A DNA stretch of 64,000 bases, from NCBI GenBank assembly GCA_025642075.2, contig JAODUO010001318.1, forward strand, positions 67,001 through 131,000. Reading direction: 5' to 3'. Positions 43,371-57,372 of the stretch are shown here, in pieces. The position numbers were made by a program, and so were the translations under genes. This stretch comes from Ridgeia piscesae. Lineage: Eukaryota > Annelida > Polychaeta > Sabellida > Siboglinidae. Positions within the stretch are counted from its first letter, which is position 1; each line of letters starts with the position of its first letter. Under the pieces are notes generated by a model that saw nothing but the letters and a program-made list of their open reading frames with translations, made no database searches and had not been told where the DNA came from.

Positions 43371-43622
43371 TAGCATGCAAACGTTACATTAACGTTTGCA
43401 TTTGGTTAAAACCGTTTGATTTTGGTTACGGTTAAATATCTAACGTTCCCGAAACGTTAGTTTTCGGTTGTTTTTGTTTGGTTAGAAAGTAACGTAGATC
43501 TACGTTAAGACTTAGTAAACGAGCAAAATAACGCAAAAAAAACGTTCACGTGTAAACGTTAAACCAACGTTTCTGCTAACGTTAAATGAACGTTAGATTA
43601 ACGTTAGCATGCTGTCTGGGCA
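43371..43622. mobile_element. Fold-back MITE rich in AACGTT palindromes
   Basis: A ~250-bp element with inverted ends CCAGATAGCATGCAAACGTTA and, inverted, TAACGTTAGCATGCTGTCTGG. The whole interior is dense in AACGTT/TAACGT words, so each half can pair with the other. No clear target duplication is seen. Confidence 0.65.
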
Positions 43623-44349
43623 GTGGGCACGCCAGATCGCACACAAAATCTGCGAAATCCGAAGTAGATAAATGCAATATTAAATTTGTGTCGCACCAAG
43701 ATCGCCACCTATTACGTCCTATATAGGACGACATTAAAAAAACGCCTACAATTATATAACCCAGTTGGTCCGCTAGGTCGCAATTGCAATGTCAGCGCCA
43801 AACTAATTTTAGGAGCCTAATATAGAAACAATACATTGAACGCATAGCGAACGACAAGGCGAGTATAGTTTATATCGATACATTAGCGGCACGGCCTGGA
43901 ATGTCGATCGTGTTTGTCAGATCTTCAAATGACAAGTACTCCTTCAGACACCCACTCAGTGCGCACTGGTGTCGAAGCACCGTCGGCGCTACCATGTCCA
44001 TGGCATGATTATATTACCGTCAATCAAGTCAATAATATTATGGTAATAGGAATATTATAATGACAATTCGGCAACATCACTATCAACTATAAGTATCGAT
44101 AGCATGGATTTCACATTCTCCTCGTTCTTCGTTATATTTAACAACAGGTGTTATGTGAGGATGTTGTGCCTTCTCTAATATGGTAGCGCTAAGTGACATC
44201 CACGGGCTAGTTGATCAATCCATGAAAGTTGGGCGCCCGAGGTGCAGGCAATGTACGAGGAAACCGTTAATATTCCCTCATACATTTGCAACCTCGAATA
44301 TAACCAGGCCTACACGTTGTCACCACAAAATCAACTAATCGAACAATAT

Positions 44350-45450
44350 TTAAAACTGGTACGGTTCTAGCGGTACGAGTATTCACGCGAATTCACGTGT
44401 TCATTCACGTGTCTATCTGGGAAAATTGGTACGGTTCTAGGGGAACGAGTATTCACGCGAATTCACGTGTTCATTCACGTGTCTATCTGGGAAAATTGGT
44501 ACGGTTCTAGGGGAACGAGCATTCACGCGAATTCACGTGTTCATTCACGTGACTATCTGGGGAATTTGGTACGGTTCTAGTGGTACGAGTATTCACGCGA
44601 ATTCACGTGTTCATTCACGTGTATATCTGGGGAAATTGATACGGTTCTAGTGGTACGAGTATTCACGCGAATTCACGTGTTCATTCACGTGTATATCTGT
44701 GGAAACTGGTACGGTTCTAGCGGTACGAGTATTCACACGAATTCACGTGTTCATTCACGTGTCTATCTGGGGAAATTGGTACGGTTCTAGCGGTACGAGT
44801 ATTCACACGAATTCACGTGTTCATTCACGTGTCTATCTGGGGAAACTGGTACGGTTCTAGCGGTACGAGTATTCACGCGAATTCACGTGTTCATTCATGT
44901 GTATATCTGTGGAAACTGGTACGGTTCTAGCGGTACGAGTATTCAGGCGAATTCACGTGTTCATTCACGTGTCCATCTGGGGAAACTGGTACGGTTCTAG
45001 CGGTACGAGTATTCACGCGAATTCACGTGTTCATTCACGTGTCTATCTGGGGAAACTGGTACGGTTCTAGCGGTACGAGTATTCACGCGAATTCACGTGT
45101 TCATTCACGTGTCTATCTGGGGAAACTGGTACGGTTCTAGCGGTACGAGTATTCACGCGAATTCACGTGTTCATTCACGTGTGTGACTAAGGAAATTGGT
45201 ACGATTCTTGCGGTACGAGTATTCACGCGAATTCACGTGTTCATTCACGTGTATATCTGGGGAAATTGGTACGGTTCTAGGGGAACGAGTATTCACCCGA
45301 ATTCATGTGTTCATTCACGTGTGTGACTAAGGAAATTGGTACGGTTCCCGGGGAACGAGTATTCACGTGAATTCACATATTCATTCACGTGTGTCACTGG
45401 GGAAACTTGTACGGTTCTAGGGGAACGGGTAGTCACGCGAATTCACGTGT
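44350..45450. repeat. 70-bp satellite rich in CACGTG, ~15 units
   Basis: The unit is 'tggtacggttctagcggtac', 'gagtattcacgcgaattcac', 'gtgttcattcacgtgtctat', 'ctggggaaac'. Each unit carries two CACGTG E-box palindromes 14 bp apart plus CGCGAATTC. The array is well conserved until its right edge, where units diverge and end near the frame at 45486. No coding role seen. Confidence 0.93.
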
Positions 45451-45485
45451 TTGCCGCGAGAGCAGAGGTACAAGTCTACAATTCA

Positions 45486-46310
45486 ATATGAAACGACAGT
45501 GTGACTCGAACCGTAAGAACCATTTTGACATTGCTTATCCGGAAAAACGTGAGCGACTGAAGGAAGTCAAAAAACGTTTTGATGTATGTAGTATACGTGG
45601 GTGAGGTGAAGAGAGCGTCATGTTTGGCAAAACGTTGTCGCAGATGTTTGGTGCCGGTGAAGCGGCGTTGTTGGAAGATATAATCTAAGGTTGTGCCGGG
45701 CTTGAAACAAGAGTTTGCCAATGAAAAGAACGACCCGCATGTTGCTGCTCTGGGCGACAAGAGTACCGGTTCGGCAGCACCACCGGTAACGGCGAGGCAA
45801 CGCAAAACTGTCCGGTAGTATGTGCTCATGCGAATCTGGATTATCGGTTATGAATCACACAAAGAACGCACTCCGGGACCAGTTGACGAACAAACGGTCG
45901 GGTGGGCTTCTGCTCAAAATGTTTGCGGAACGCTGTCGGAGAAGAAGGATCCTTTTTGTTATAACCGGCATCGGTTAGTGATGGTCCGCTTTTGAACAAT
46001 ATCTTACACATGTCACAAGACTAAGGTTTTGCTTAAATGTTTGTTCTAGGACATGCTATGTAGCTATAGTAATGTACATTTTTCACATTATCTTTAACTG
46101 TTATCAATGTTTCAAGCAAACACTTGATGTAGGTCTCACGCATATTTTTGATTGTGACATAAACAAACGGCGACGTCATCAGCCTATACGTGACAGAATG
46201 TTTTCCATTTTCAGTGACGATAAGCTATTTTATTCGCAAAACTCATCGAAAGTAGTAGTACGGTGTTAAAATTTATTAGTTTGACGGTTTCGTAATAATG
46301 AACACAATAA
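45486..46310. other. Unrecognised region right of the 70-bp satellite
   Basis: A short plus-strand frame beginning MKRQCDSNRKNHFDIAYPEK (45488-45604) is basic and charged, and frame-shifted continuations to about 45830 look weakly coding ('EFANEKNDPHVAALGDKST'). I cannot assign a family. It could be the decayed start of a transposon gene. Confidence 0.3.
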
Positions 46311-46323
46311 TTATTAGAGTAGA

Positions 46324-47400
46324 CAGGGGCAAAGCGCACCCCCTCGGGGCAAAGCGCACCCCCCTAAATCGTAAGATATACGTTTTAGCGGCGTCATCTA
46401 CCGATCAGTGGACGCACTTTGCTAAAAAACAACCAAATGGTGTTTGTTTATAAGTTGTTTATGAACTTTTACCCCCCCCCCATTATTAAATGCTGTTATT
46501 AATTATTAATGCTATTTACTACTCGATTAGTACACTATAATATAGCAATATTATGTTACATTTAACATTTGTGTCTTGTAGACGTGGTCGGAAATATAAA
46601 CGCAAGACTACAATGGCGTCTTGTTCAGACCGGCAGCTGCGCGATGCAATCGCTGCGGCAAAAGGGGGCAGGAGCATGAAAGGGACCGTTAAAGATTACG
46701 GCATTCCGAAAAGAACTCTGACGAGGCATTGTCAAGGCAAGGTAGCTCAGCCTGGCGTATCCGTCCTGGGAGGAAAACGACAAGTCTTCACTGATGAACT
46801 GGAGAATGAGACAATGACAACCATACAACGTATGGAAAGAGAGATGTATGGTCTGTCTACTAACTATGTACGTAGATTGGCATAAATTGTGGCGGATTTG
46901 ATAGGAACTGCCAACCCTTTCAACAAAGCAACTGGCGTGGCGGGCCGCGATTGGTTGAGTCAGTTATGAAGAGACACCCTGCTTTGTGGATACGCGCGCC
47001 GAATGCCACGAGTTTAGCACGCATCAATGGCTTCAATAGTCATGCCATTGAGCACTTCTTTGTTGTATTAAAGAGTGTGTTGCAGTCCGGTGGTTTCAAT
47101 GCTTTCAACAATTGGAACTGCGACGAAACTGGCTTTTCCACCGTGGCAAGAGTTTGCAAAGTCGTGTCGACAAAGGGAGCGCAACAGGTTCGCAAGGTGT
47201 CTAGTGCAGGTCATGTGACAGCTGTTAGCAAACCGAGTGCGGCCATCACGCACCACGATGTCATGCCTATATTCCGGCAGGCTTACGTCAACTCGGCAAC
47301 CATGCAAGCGTCCGTGAATGGGTTCGCTGTATCGGGCCTCTGGCCGCTAAACGAGGACAAATTCAACGATGAATTAAACGCCTTGGAGCCCGCACACTTG
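46324..47400 (+). pseudogene. pogo/Tigger-like transposase relic with DDE core deleted
   Basis: CAGGGGCAAAGCGCACCCCC, repeated once, at 46324 may be the 5' terminal repeat. The plus frame from 46613 encodes a Psq/HTH DNA-binding region: 'DAIAAAKGGRSMKGTVKDYGI', 'PKRTLTRHCQGKVAQPGVSV', 'LGGKRQVFTDELENE'. After frame breaks near 46886-46950 it resumes with 'MKRHPALWIRAPNATSLARI' (CENP-B-type HTH), 'NWNCDETGFSTV' (the first catalytic Asp region) and 'STKGAQQVRKVSSA', then jumps to 'SKPSAAITHHDVMPIF' and 'NGFAVSGLWPLNEDKF', normally far C-terminal. The middle of the DDE domain is missing, so this copy cannot be active. It runs into the 36-bp array. Confidence 0.8.
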
Positions 47401-48465
47401 TCTAGTCAGCCGTCCGAGACGAACACGACGCCGTTATCCAGCCTGCCGTCCAAGACAAAAACGACGTCGCTATCCAGCCTGCCGTCCGAGACAAAAACGA
47501 CGTCGCTATCCAGCCTGCCGTCCGAGACAAAAAACGACGTCGCTATCCAGCCTGCCGTCCGAGACGAACACGACGCCGCTATCCAGCCTGCCGTCCGAGA
47601 CGAACACGACGTCGCTATCCAGCCTGCCGTCCGAGACAACAACGACGCCGCCATCCAGCCTGCCGTCCGAGACGAACACGACGTCGCTATCCAGCCTGCC
47701 GTCCGAGACAACAACGACGCCGCCATCCAGCCTGCCGTCCGAGACGAACACGACGTCGCTATCCAGCCTGCCGTCCGAGACAACAACGACGCCGCCATCC
47801 AGCCTGCCGTCCGAGACGAACACGACGTCGCTATCCAGCCTGCCGTCCGAGACGAACACGACGCCGCTATCCAGCCTGCCGTCCGAGACGAACACGACGT
47901 CGCTATCCAGCCTGCCGTCCGAGACAACAACGACGCCGCCATCCAGCCTGCCGTCCGAGACGAACACGACGTCGCTATCCAGCCTGCCGTCCGAGACAAC
48001 AACGACGCCGCCATCCAGCCTGCCGTCCGAGACGAACACGACGTCGCTATCCAGCCTGCCGTCCGAGACGAACACGACGCCGCTATCCAGCCTGCCGTCC
48101 GAGACAAAAACGACGCCGCTATCCAGCCTGCCGTCCGAGACGAAAACGACGCCGCTATCCAGCCTGCCGTCCGAGACGAAAACGACGCCGCTATCCAGCC
48201 TGCCGTCCGAGACGAAAACGACGCCGCTATCCAGCCTGCCGTCCGAGACAAAAACGACGCCGCTATCCAGCCTGCCGTCCGAGACAAAAACGACGCCGCT
48301 ATCCAGCCTGCCGTCCGAGACGAACACGACGCCGCTATCCAGCCTGCCGTCCGAGACAAAAACGACGCCGCTATCCAGCCTGCCGTCCGAGACAAAAACG
48401 ACGCCGCTATCCAGCCTGCCGTCCGAGACAAAAACGACGCCGCTATCCAGCCTGCCGTCAGGTAT
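47400..48465. repeat. 36-bp coding-phase minisatellite, ~29 units
   Basis: The unit gccgtccgagacgaacacga + cgtcgctatccagcct is a multiple of three, so it keeps the transposase-relic frame open, reading 12-residue repeats AIQPAVRDEHDV, with variants NNDA, EHDA, KNDA and ENDA. Two antisense frames are also open. Unit types alternate (EHDV/NNDA) in the left half and become uniform KNDA/ENDA on the right, a higher-order pattern. It derives from the Ser/Pro-rich tail just after 'LEPAHLSSQPSET'. Confidence 0.93.
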
Positions 48466-48489
48466 GCAGTGTCTCAATAACATCGATAG

Positions 48490-49785
48490 GCCATCAGACT
48501 GTGTTTGATCGAACAACGAACAGAGATCATAGCGATTGGTAGTGCTTCTAAAAAAACGTGCATGTTGGATCCTCTGCCTGCAAAACAGCTCACTGACAAC
48601 ATCATCAGTATTGTGCCTGCCATCACACGGATCACAAATGCTTCCCTGGATGTGGGAGTGATGCCGAAGTCGTTGAAGCATGCAATTGTCCGACCACTTT
48701 TAAAGAAACCATCACTGGACAAAGACACCATGAGCAGTTACCGACCTGTGAGTAACCTCACTCAATTATCCAATGTAATTGAGAAAATGGTCGCGCTTAG
48801 GATAATGGCGCGTGTCTCTGATCAGCAAATGGTTGAGTGCTTTCAGTCGGCGGCGTACCGAAAAAAACATTCGACTGAAACTGCGCTGCTATCTGTTACA
48901 GGTGTCGTCAAAACAGAAATGGACACAAAACAAGGAACCATCTTGCTTCTCGTTAATTTCAGTTCCGCCTTCGATACGATCAACTGGACTGGGTGATATC
49001 TTATCTGAAAGAGAGGACACAGCGAGTATAGTAATCGGTGACCAGTCGTCGAGTACAACTACTCTAACGACAGGTGTCCCGCAAGTCCCGTCCTTGGGCC
49101 ACTGCTCTTTTCGCTATATGTATAACCTATCGGTGACCCCATACGAGCCCATGGACTATTCTTTCATCAATATGCCGACGATTTACAGATATTCTGCATT
49201 AGTGGCTGCAGTTAGGCAAATGTAAGATTGTTTATATGAAGTAAAGGTCCGGATGGCACGGAATTCTATGTTCATGAACGATGGCAACACACAATATCTT
49301 CCGATTTTACTTAAGTCTGCAGATGCAATCGTTAATAAAAGTGTGATTCGCGTTGGTGTGGTTACAATTACGGCTTCGCTTTGTGTTCAGTGTCTTGGTG
49401 TTTGCATTGATAGGCACGTTGACATGAAGAAGCAAGTGTCGCAAACTATCAGTGCTTGCTCTTTCTACCTGCGCAGCATTAATCAAATTAGCCGCTTTCT
49501 TCCCAGACCGACCAAGGAACGCGTTGTCAATGCCATTATCACATCACGGCTTAACTACTGTAACGCACTCTTATACGGCACGTCTGCAGTTAACATCGCC
49601 CGTCTACAGCGAATACATAACACATTTATAAAGCCATGCACAATGACGCGCCAGTGTATTTGTGTGAACTCGTGTGCCCGTATCAACCGATAAGAACACT
49701 GCGCTCTGCGAACAATGACATGTTAGAAGTGAAGCGAACCCGTACCAAAGCTGTGACAATCTCACCAGCTTCAAACGTCTACTGA

Positions 49786-49787
<2 letters not shown>
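48490..49787 (+). pseudogene. Decayed LINE (CR1/Jockey-type) reverse transcriptase
   Basis: The plus strand shows ordered reverse-transcriptase motifs across three frames: 'LDPLPAKQLTDNI', 'SLKHAIVRPLLKKPSLD', 'SSYRPVSNLTQLSNVIEKMV', 'STETALLSVTGVVKTEMD', 'LLVNFSSAFDTI', 'TTGVP', then 'ASLCVQCLGVCID', 'RSINQISRFLPRPTKERVVN', 'AIITSRLNYCNALLYG' and 'RLQRIHNTFIK'. There are at least two frame breaks, and the region around the YADD motif is damaged. It abuts the 36-bp array on the left and a (TA)n run on the right. Clade assignment is from motif style only. Confidence 0.82.

Positions 49788-49865
<78 letters not shown>
49788..49865. repeat. (TA)n microsatellite
   Basis: Pure TA run at the 3' end of the LINE relic. 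Confidence 0.95.
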
Positions 49866-51828
<1,963 letters not shown>

Positions 51829-53443
51829 TTGGTCCATTTTGGGTATAGATTTTCAAACAGAGGATTCACTGCTTCAAGCCCCTCCCCACCCACTCCCTTA
51901 TCACACCAGTGTTCGGTCACTGTGATTTGGACTTTCAGACTCTGTAATCTCAATTCACGGTTTGTCTCTGCCAATTGCAATTCTGTGCCGGGATTATTCT
52001 GCATGATTACAATGAAGGCAACTGCAAATAATGAGACGAGTAAGCTTAGTAATAGGAACACATCGCCTGTTGGAAGAATGTGCAAACATCGGCGTGGCTT
52101 CCAGCAAGGCTACCCATATTTCGAAACAACACATGCCAAAAAGACCGAAACACGACCCAGTTCTGTATGGTTTCCACGACTAGACATGGATGATTTATCA
52201 AGAGTTGTACAAGAAACGTCTGGTGGCCTCTTGACAGTTACCGATGCTGATGGAATATCTGGCAGCAGCAAAATTCTTCGGCCGCGACCAAACCGAAGAC
52301 TACCTTTAACAGAAAGCTACTTCCAGCCAGATGAAAGTCAAGGACCTTCCTCCGAAATGCGTCTGCTGAATGTTGGAAAGAATGCTCAGATGTGGAATGA
52401 ATGCTACACTGAGCATGCTGAGCAGAAGATGTGCACTTCGCCACAATTTCAAGTATACCGTGAACAACAGGTCGGCCTCTGCTGGAAGGAGTCGTTGAAA
52501 TGTGTGAACTGTGAGTATCACTCACGCATTTACAAACTGTACAGTGAGATAGAAACTGGACGTTGTGGTCAGCGGGCTGCCACAACAAATGTTGCACTTC
52601 ACATCGGTCTGCAGGATTCGACAACAGCAACCACAAAGTTCCGTCACATTTTCACAGCAATGGGCCCGCCACCTCCCAGTCACACTGGATTCCAGAGAAC
52701 AGCAAACAAAGTCGCAGCTCTCACTGCACAAGTAACAATGGGTGACTTGCGCATAAGAAGACAGATATCTAAGGAGACTAACACTCTTCGTGGTCTGCCA
52801 GAAGATGCTCCGCTTAACATCAGCGTCGATGTTTGATACAATTCTACCAATCTCAAAAACAGTTACAGTTGTGGTGGCCAGAATGCTTCACAGGCTCTCG
52901 GGACTGCATTCAGCTGGCACACTGGTCAACGGGAAATCATAGCTTTCCAACTGGACAATAAACTCTGCATGCAAATTAGGATCTTCACTTCGAAGTAAAG
53001 GGTTAAATGTCACCAGGCCTGGACATGTTGGATGTACAGCCAATGTGCTAGCAACGGAGCCACTGTCTGAGTACAGGATTGGGAAACACATTGGTGACAG
53101 CCTAGCACAAGATAATGTCGCAGTCAAGTATGTCGCTACGGATGGAGATGCGTTGTCTTCACGTGGCATACAAGATGCCCTGCCAGCTGGCATGGAGACA
53201 CAGAGGCAATCCGATATAACACATCAGTCTCAGACACAGTTTCGTCACATCATGACGGCATCGTTCTCCCCTATGATGTTTTCCGGAGAGAATGCTGCTA
53301 GACGAACAGAAAACAGAAGACTGTTTGCAGAGGATGTGGAGACAAGGTGTCAGATGGTCTACACCAGTGTCCATATGCTTCATGACAGCGATGAAACAGC
53401 CATAGCGAGACGCACGCCGGATGTTATTCAAACTACACGGTAA
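51829..53443 (+). pseudogene. Mutator-like (MULE) transposase pseudogene
   Basis: An open frame to 52836 (335 codons) contains the family block 'QVGLCWKESLKCVNCEYHSR', 'IYKLYSEIE', 'NVALHIGLQDSTTATTKFRH', 'TGFQRTANKVAALTAQV' and 'LRGLPEDAPLNISVDV'. It stops at a TGA where the family has Arg (CGA to TGA), continues in the same frame with 'YNSTNLKNSYSCGGQNASQA', and shifts frame near 52970 into 'LGSSLRSKGLNVTRPGHVGC' and 'YVATDGDALSSRGIQDAL', which includes a probable catalytic Asp. The C-terminus past 53443 is missing. The family is the Mutator-like transposase domain common in molluscs and other invertebrates. I recognise it from motif memory. With one nonsense change, one frameshift and a lost end it is recently dead. 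Confidence 0.72.
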
Positions 53444-53907
53444 CCAAACAGGAAGTCTAACTGTGTCATGACCCCTGTAGTGATAATCGTCATTGCGATC
53501 AGTGGGCGTGGCCATTTTGTAATTTAACACCTCTCCACTCTAGTTTGTCTCTTAAATCTGTTATTAATATTCAATTAAAATTTTAATTTATCCTTTGTAT
53601 TTCACTTATGTTCCTGCTATTTCGTTAACATTCATTGCTGCGCTTTCTTCCATAAAATGTTATCCTAAAACAGAAATACCAGCATGCCTTGTGATTTACG
53701 TCACTCACTCGCGGCGCGCGTTGAATTTCTTCATAAGCGATCCAAGTGTGAGTGACACCAGTCAAAATAAAATACCGCCCAAGGAAATCTACGGCTCAAG
53801 AGAATCTAACTATTTGGAAATAAGTGTTACCATCTACTTGACAGTAATGTTTACTAATGCACATAGAATAGAAAAAACACACAAACGTTATTTGTTCTTA
53901 TACTCAG

Positions 53908-54221
53908 GGGTAGAGCTTCGGACGCTTGACCAAGAGAACCCGGGTTCGAATCCTGTGCTGCGGTGTTAAAACCTAGGGCAAGTTTGTTCACTCTACATTG
54001 CTCCAGTTCACTCAGCTTTATAAATCAGTACCTGGCTATAGACAGTTGTGACTACGTGTACGAGCAGCCTTCGCGTATTAATTGTAGCATGTGGCTGGAT
54101 GCTTCACAGAGAGGTTGAGATGGTGTTTGATTGAACAGGTCTGCCAGGGAAGTAAAGTGTAAATGCGCTTTGAGCAGTTCTAATGACTGCGCGATATAAG
54201 AACTTGCCTTTACTTTTGTGT
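53908..54221 (+). mobile_element. tRNA-derived SINE, copy 3
   Basis: Best-preserved copy: A-box region 'aggggtagagcttcggac', B box GGGTTCGAATCCTG, then 'agggcaagtttgttcactc', 'ccagttcactcagct', 'gaacaggtctgccagggaag' and the tail 'gcgatataagaacttgcctt'. Same family as 1470-1762 and 17983-18302. Confidence 0.85.
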
Positions 54222-56921
54222 AGTTTGCATGCTTTCAGCGATTTTCAACGGAACATTATTCTATGGTTTCACCGGGATGCCGTTAGCATTCCTTTGACCA
54301 TTTAGTCTCAATCATACCTTTCAGTTGGAGAAACAGCATACCATACTTCTAGAATATGTTTTTAGACAAATCCCAAATTGCATCGTATTGGCAGTTTTCA
54401 GTTAACCGATCTACTATAAATGAACATATAAAAGAATGGCCGCGCCTAGGTCTATAGTATGCACTCAGACGTTGTCGATGTCATCAATTATGTTCCATGG
54501 ATAAGGCTGTTGGTTTCAAGTTTATTGTAACGTGTTGACTAAAGTAGTAGTAATATTATATTTATGTATGGTTACCATCCATTCATATTTCGTAGGCCTA
54601 GGATAGACCCATTTTTCAATGCAAAAATCACACATTATTGTCATTGCTTGTCTGATCAGCGAGTGGTTGCTTATGTTTATGTCCATTTATAACTAGTTTG
54701 TGTCAGCAATATAACTAAATGATTTAGAATATGTATGTTCCAATGTATAACTATTGTTGGAATTTTAATGTGAACAATTACATTAGTAATCAAAACAAAA
54801 ACATTATAAATCATGCAATCCAAACACAGATCAACATAACATTATTTATTAATTTAACGTTTAGTTTGCAATAAAGTTCAATATATGAATTACTCATTCA
54901 AAATAGTTTTCACCCGTACTGAAATAGAACTGCACGTGTTCTTACTCAAATCATCACTGAACAGTGGAGTGTGGTTCATAACGTGAAACATTTGCTGCTC
55001 CTATCTTATTTGCACATACACAGTGTGGTTTTATTACCCTTGATTGGGATTTAAGGACTATTTAGTGGATTTACGCCATGGGGGTAGGTGACATAGGCTA
55101 AAACCCGGCGCACACGAGCAGATCGGTCGCGCAGCGGCACCTCGTGACGCATTTCTACGGTTGATCTGCTCATGTGCGGGCGATCTGGGGGCGGGGGGAA
55201 GATTATCCAACGGGTTTGATATTATCAGCATCGCATATATACCCGATTCGCGTATTGCGATCACTGTCGCGATGATCGCGATCACAAAATGGCAGTGACA
55301 AAGATATTCATGTGTGAGACAATTTCTGAAGACAAACTTGTGGCGATCTGGGAGTATTTCCCCTGTCTTTGTGCTAGATAATGTAATACTCGCCTATTAA
55401 TGTAATAACTGCCTAATCATCATCGACATAATCAAACAATTTGTTTAATATAATGAACATGTTAAAAGTTCATGAATGACATGGCAGCAAAATGGTTGAC
55501 TTATTTCAGGTGTTATATTCCATAAAGTACGTAGTCGTGTAGTTTCATAGACTTAACTTCTCGAATCTGTGTTCCACTTACTGCACCTGTGTATCAAAAG
55601 AAGTTGATTTCTTATGTTTGAAACTCTGTTTATCATAACTTGCCAGTCTAGTGGATCAGAATTAACTGGCCTCTAGTCATAAAATTGGCAGTAATTAGTG
55701 GAATCACCCAATTACTGAGGTCCCTCGACTAAGCAGCCCTAATAGAAACACATCAAGGTAGAGCAGATGGCCACTGCATCCTTGGATGCTAGAAAGTCAT
55801 GATAAGGAAGATAACAGCATGAATGTCTATAGATTCTAAGGCACTTCATTGTGAGAAATTGTGAAGAGAGATGCCAAAAAAGTGAACCCTAACTTACCTT
55901 GTACATTATTGCACTTAGCACCCAAATGTCAAGATATGTATAATATATACTTGCATCTTTTAAGCATCATCACAATAAAATCATGACATAGTCAATAATT
56001 ATTCAAATAAAATATACATTAGGTATTTTTGAACTACAATTTAAATTAATTTGCTTGCCCAAACACATTTACAACGTTCAATAAAATTCAACAATAATAA
56101 ATTCGAATTTACAACACTCGATCAATAACGTTTCATTACATTAAATCAAAGTTTTCTTTCCTGAAATGATGCTAGTAATGTCGCCGTTCCGCATCAGATC
56201 GCGCTAGCGAAATAATATGTCCACGGGCAGTTATTTGTTGCCTTGATTTGTAGGTTGTCTTGAAATGCGTGTGTGTTTATTCAAAAAGGTAAATACTTAT
56301 ATGTGTAAGCCATGCAGAAATGTGGTTAATTTGAATGAACAATCCTCGCCCAAGGCTATTTTATATACTGTTATTGATATAATTATTAGTAGACTGATAT
56401 ATATCGAAGGTGACATCTATCCCAATACACGAGTAAGCCATGTTTTATTAATCATTGTTATCATATGTGAGGGAATAAATATGATTAATTTTGTATTTAT
56501 TAACAGTCCTCTTAACTTATTATGAGATTTTTCCCTGAGGTAAGGTAATCGGGGAAAATAAATAAAAAGGCATATAAAATATTAATTTTAAATGACATAC
56601 CTGAATGGAACTTATTTTAATATCCAAATGTTAAGTTTTTCTTCCACACCTATATATTTTTATTTAGGTTTTTCTATTTTGTGTTTGTCTATTGTCAAGT
56701 GTTAATTTGCCAAAATAACACATTTCTACATTTTCAAGATGCAATATCTCGACGTATCAGTCAGGTCTCTGTAGAAATGGGTGTACGTATAGTATGTGTT
56801 GTTGCCCCTGGACAAAGGTAATACAATGTTATTTTAACTATTAATTAAGAAGTTATGTTATGTAGAAAATGGCATTTTTAAAATATATTCCTTGCCCGAG
56901 CCTAAACAAAATAACTTTTTT
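54222..56921. other. Intergenic sequence, no gene recognised
   Basis: AT-rich. At 55103-55192 there is an imperfect inverted repeat (GCACACGAGCAGATC / GATCTGCTCATGTGC) in a locally GC-rich island. Small open frames (55058-55285 minus, 56265-56525 plus) have no recognisable features. Confidence 0.5.

Positions 56922-57372
<451 letters not shown>

Noticed and set aside
47406..48681. Minus-strand open frames of 341 and 391 codons
   Set aside because: They read through the 36-bp array in antisense (RTAGWIAAS and VSDGRLDSGVV repeats). A unit length divisible by three keeps several frames open by itself.
53908..54000. A functional tRNA gene (A and B boxes)
   Set aside because: The acceptor stem does not close and the same sequence with a SINE body occurs three times in the window.
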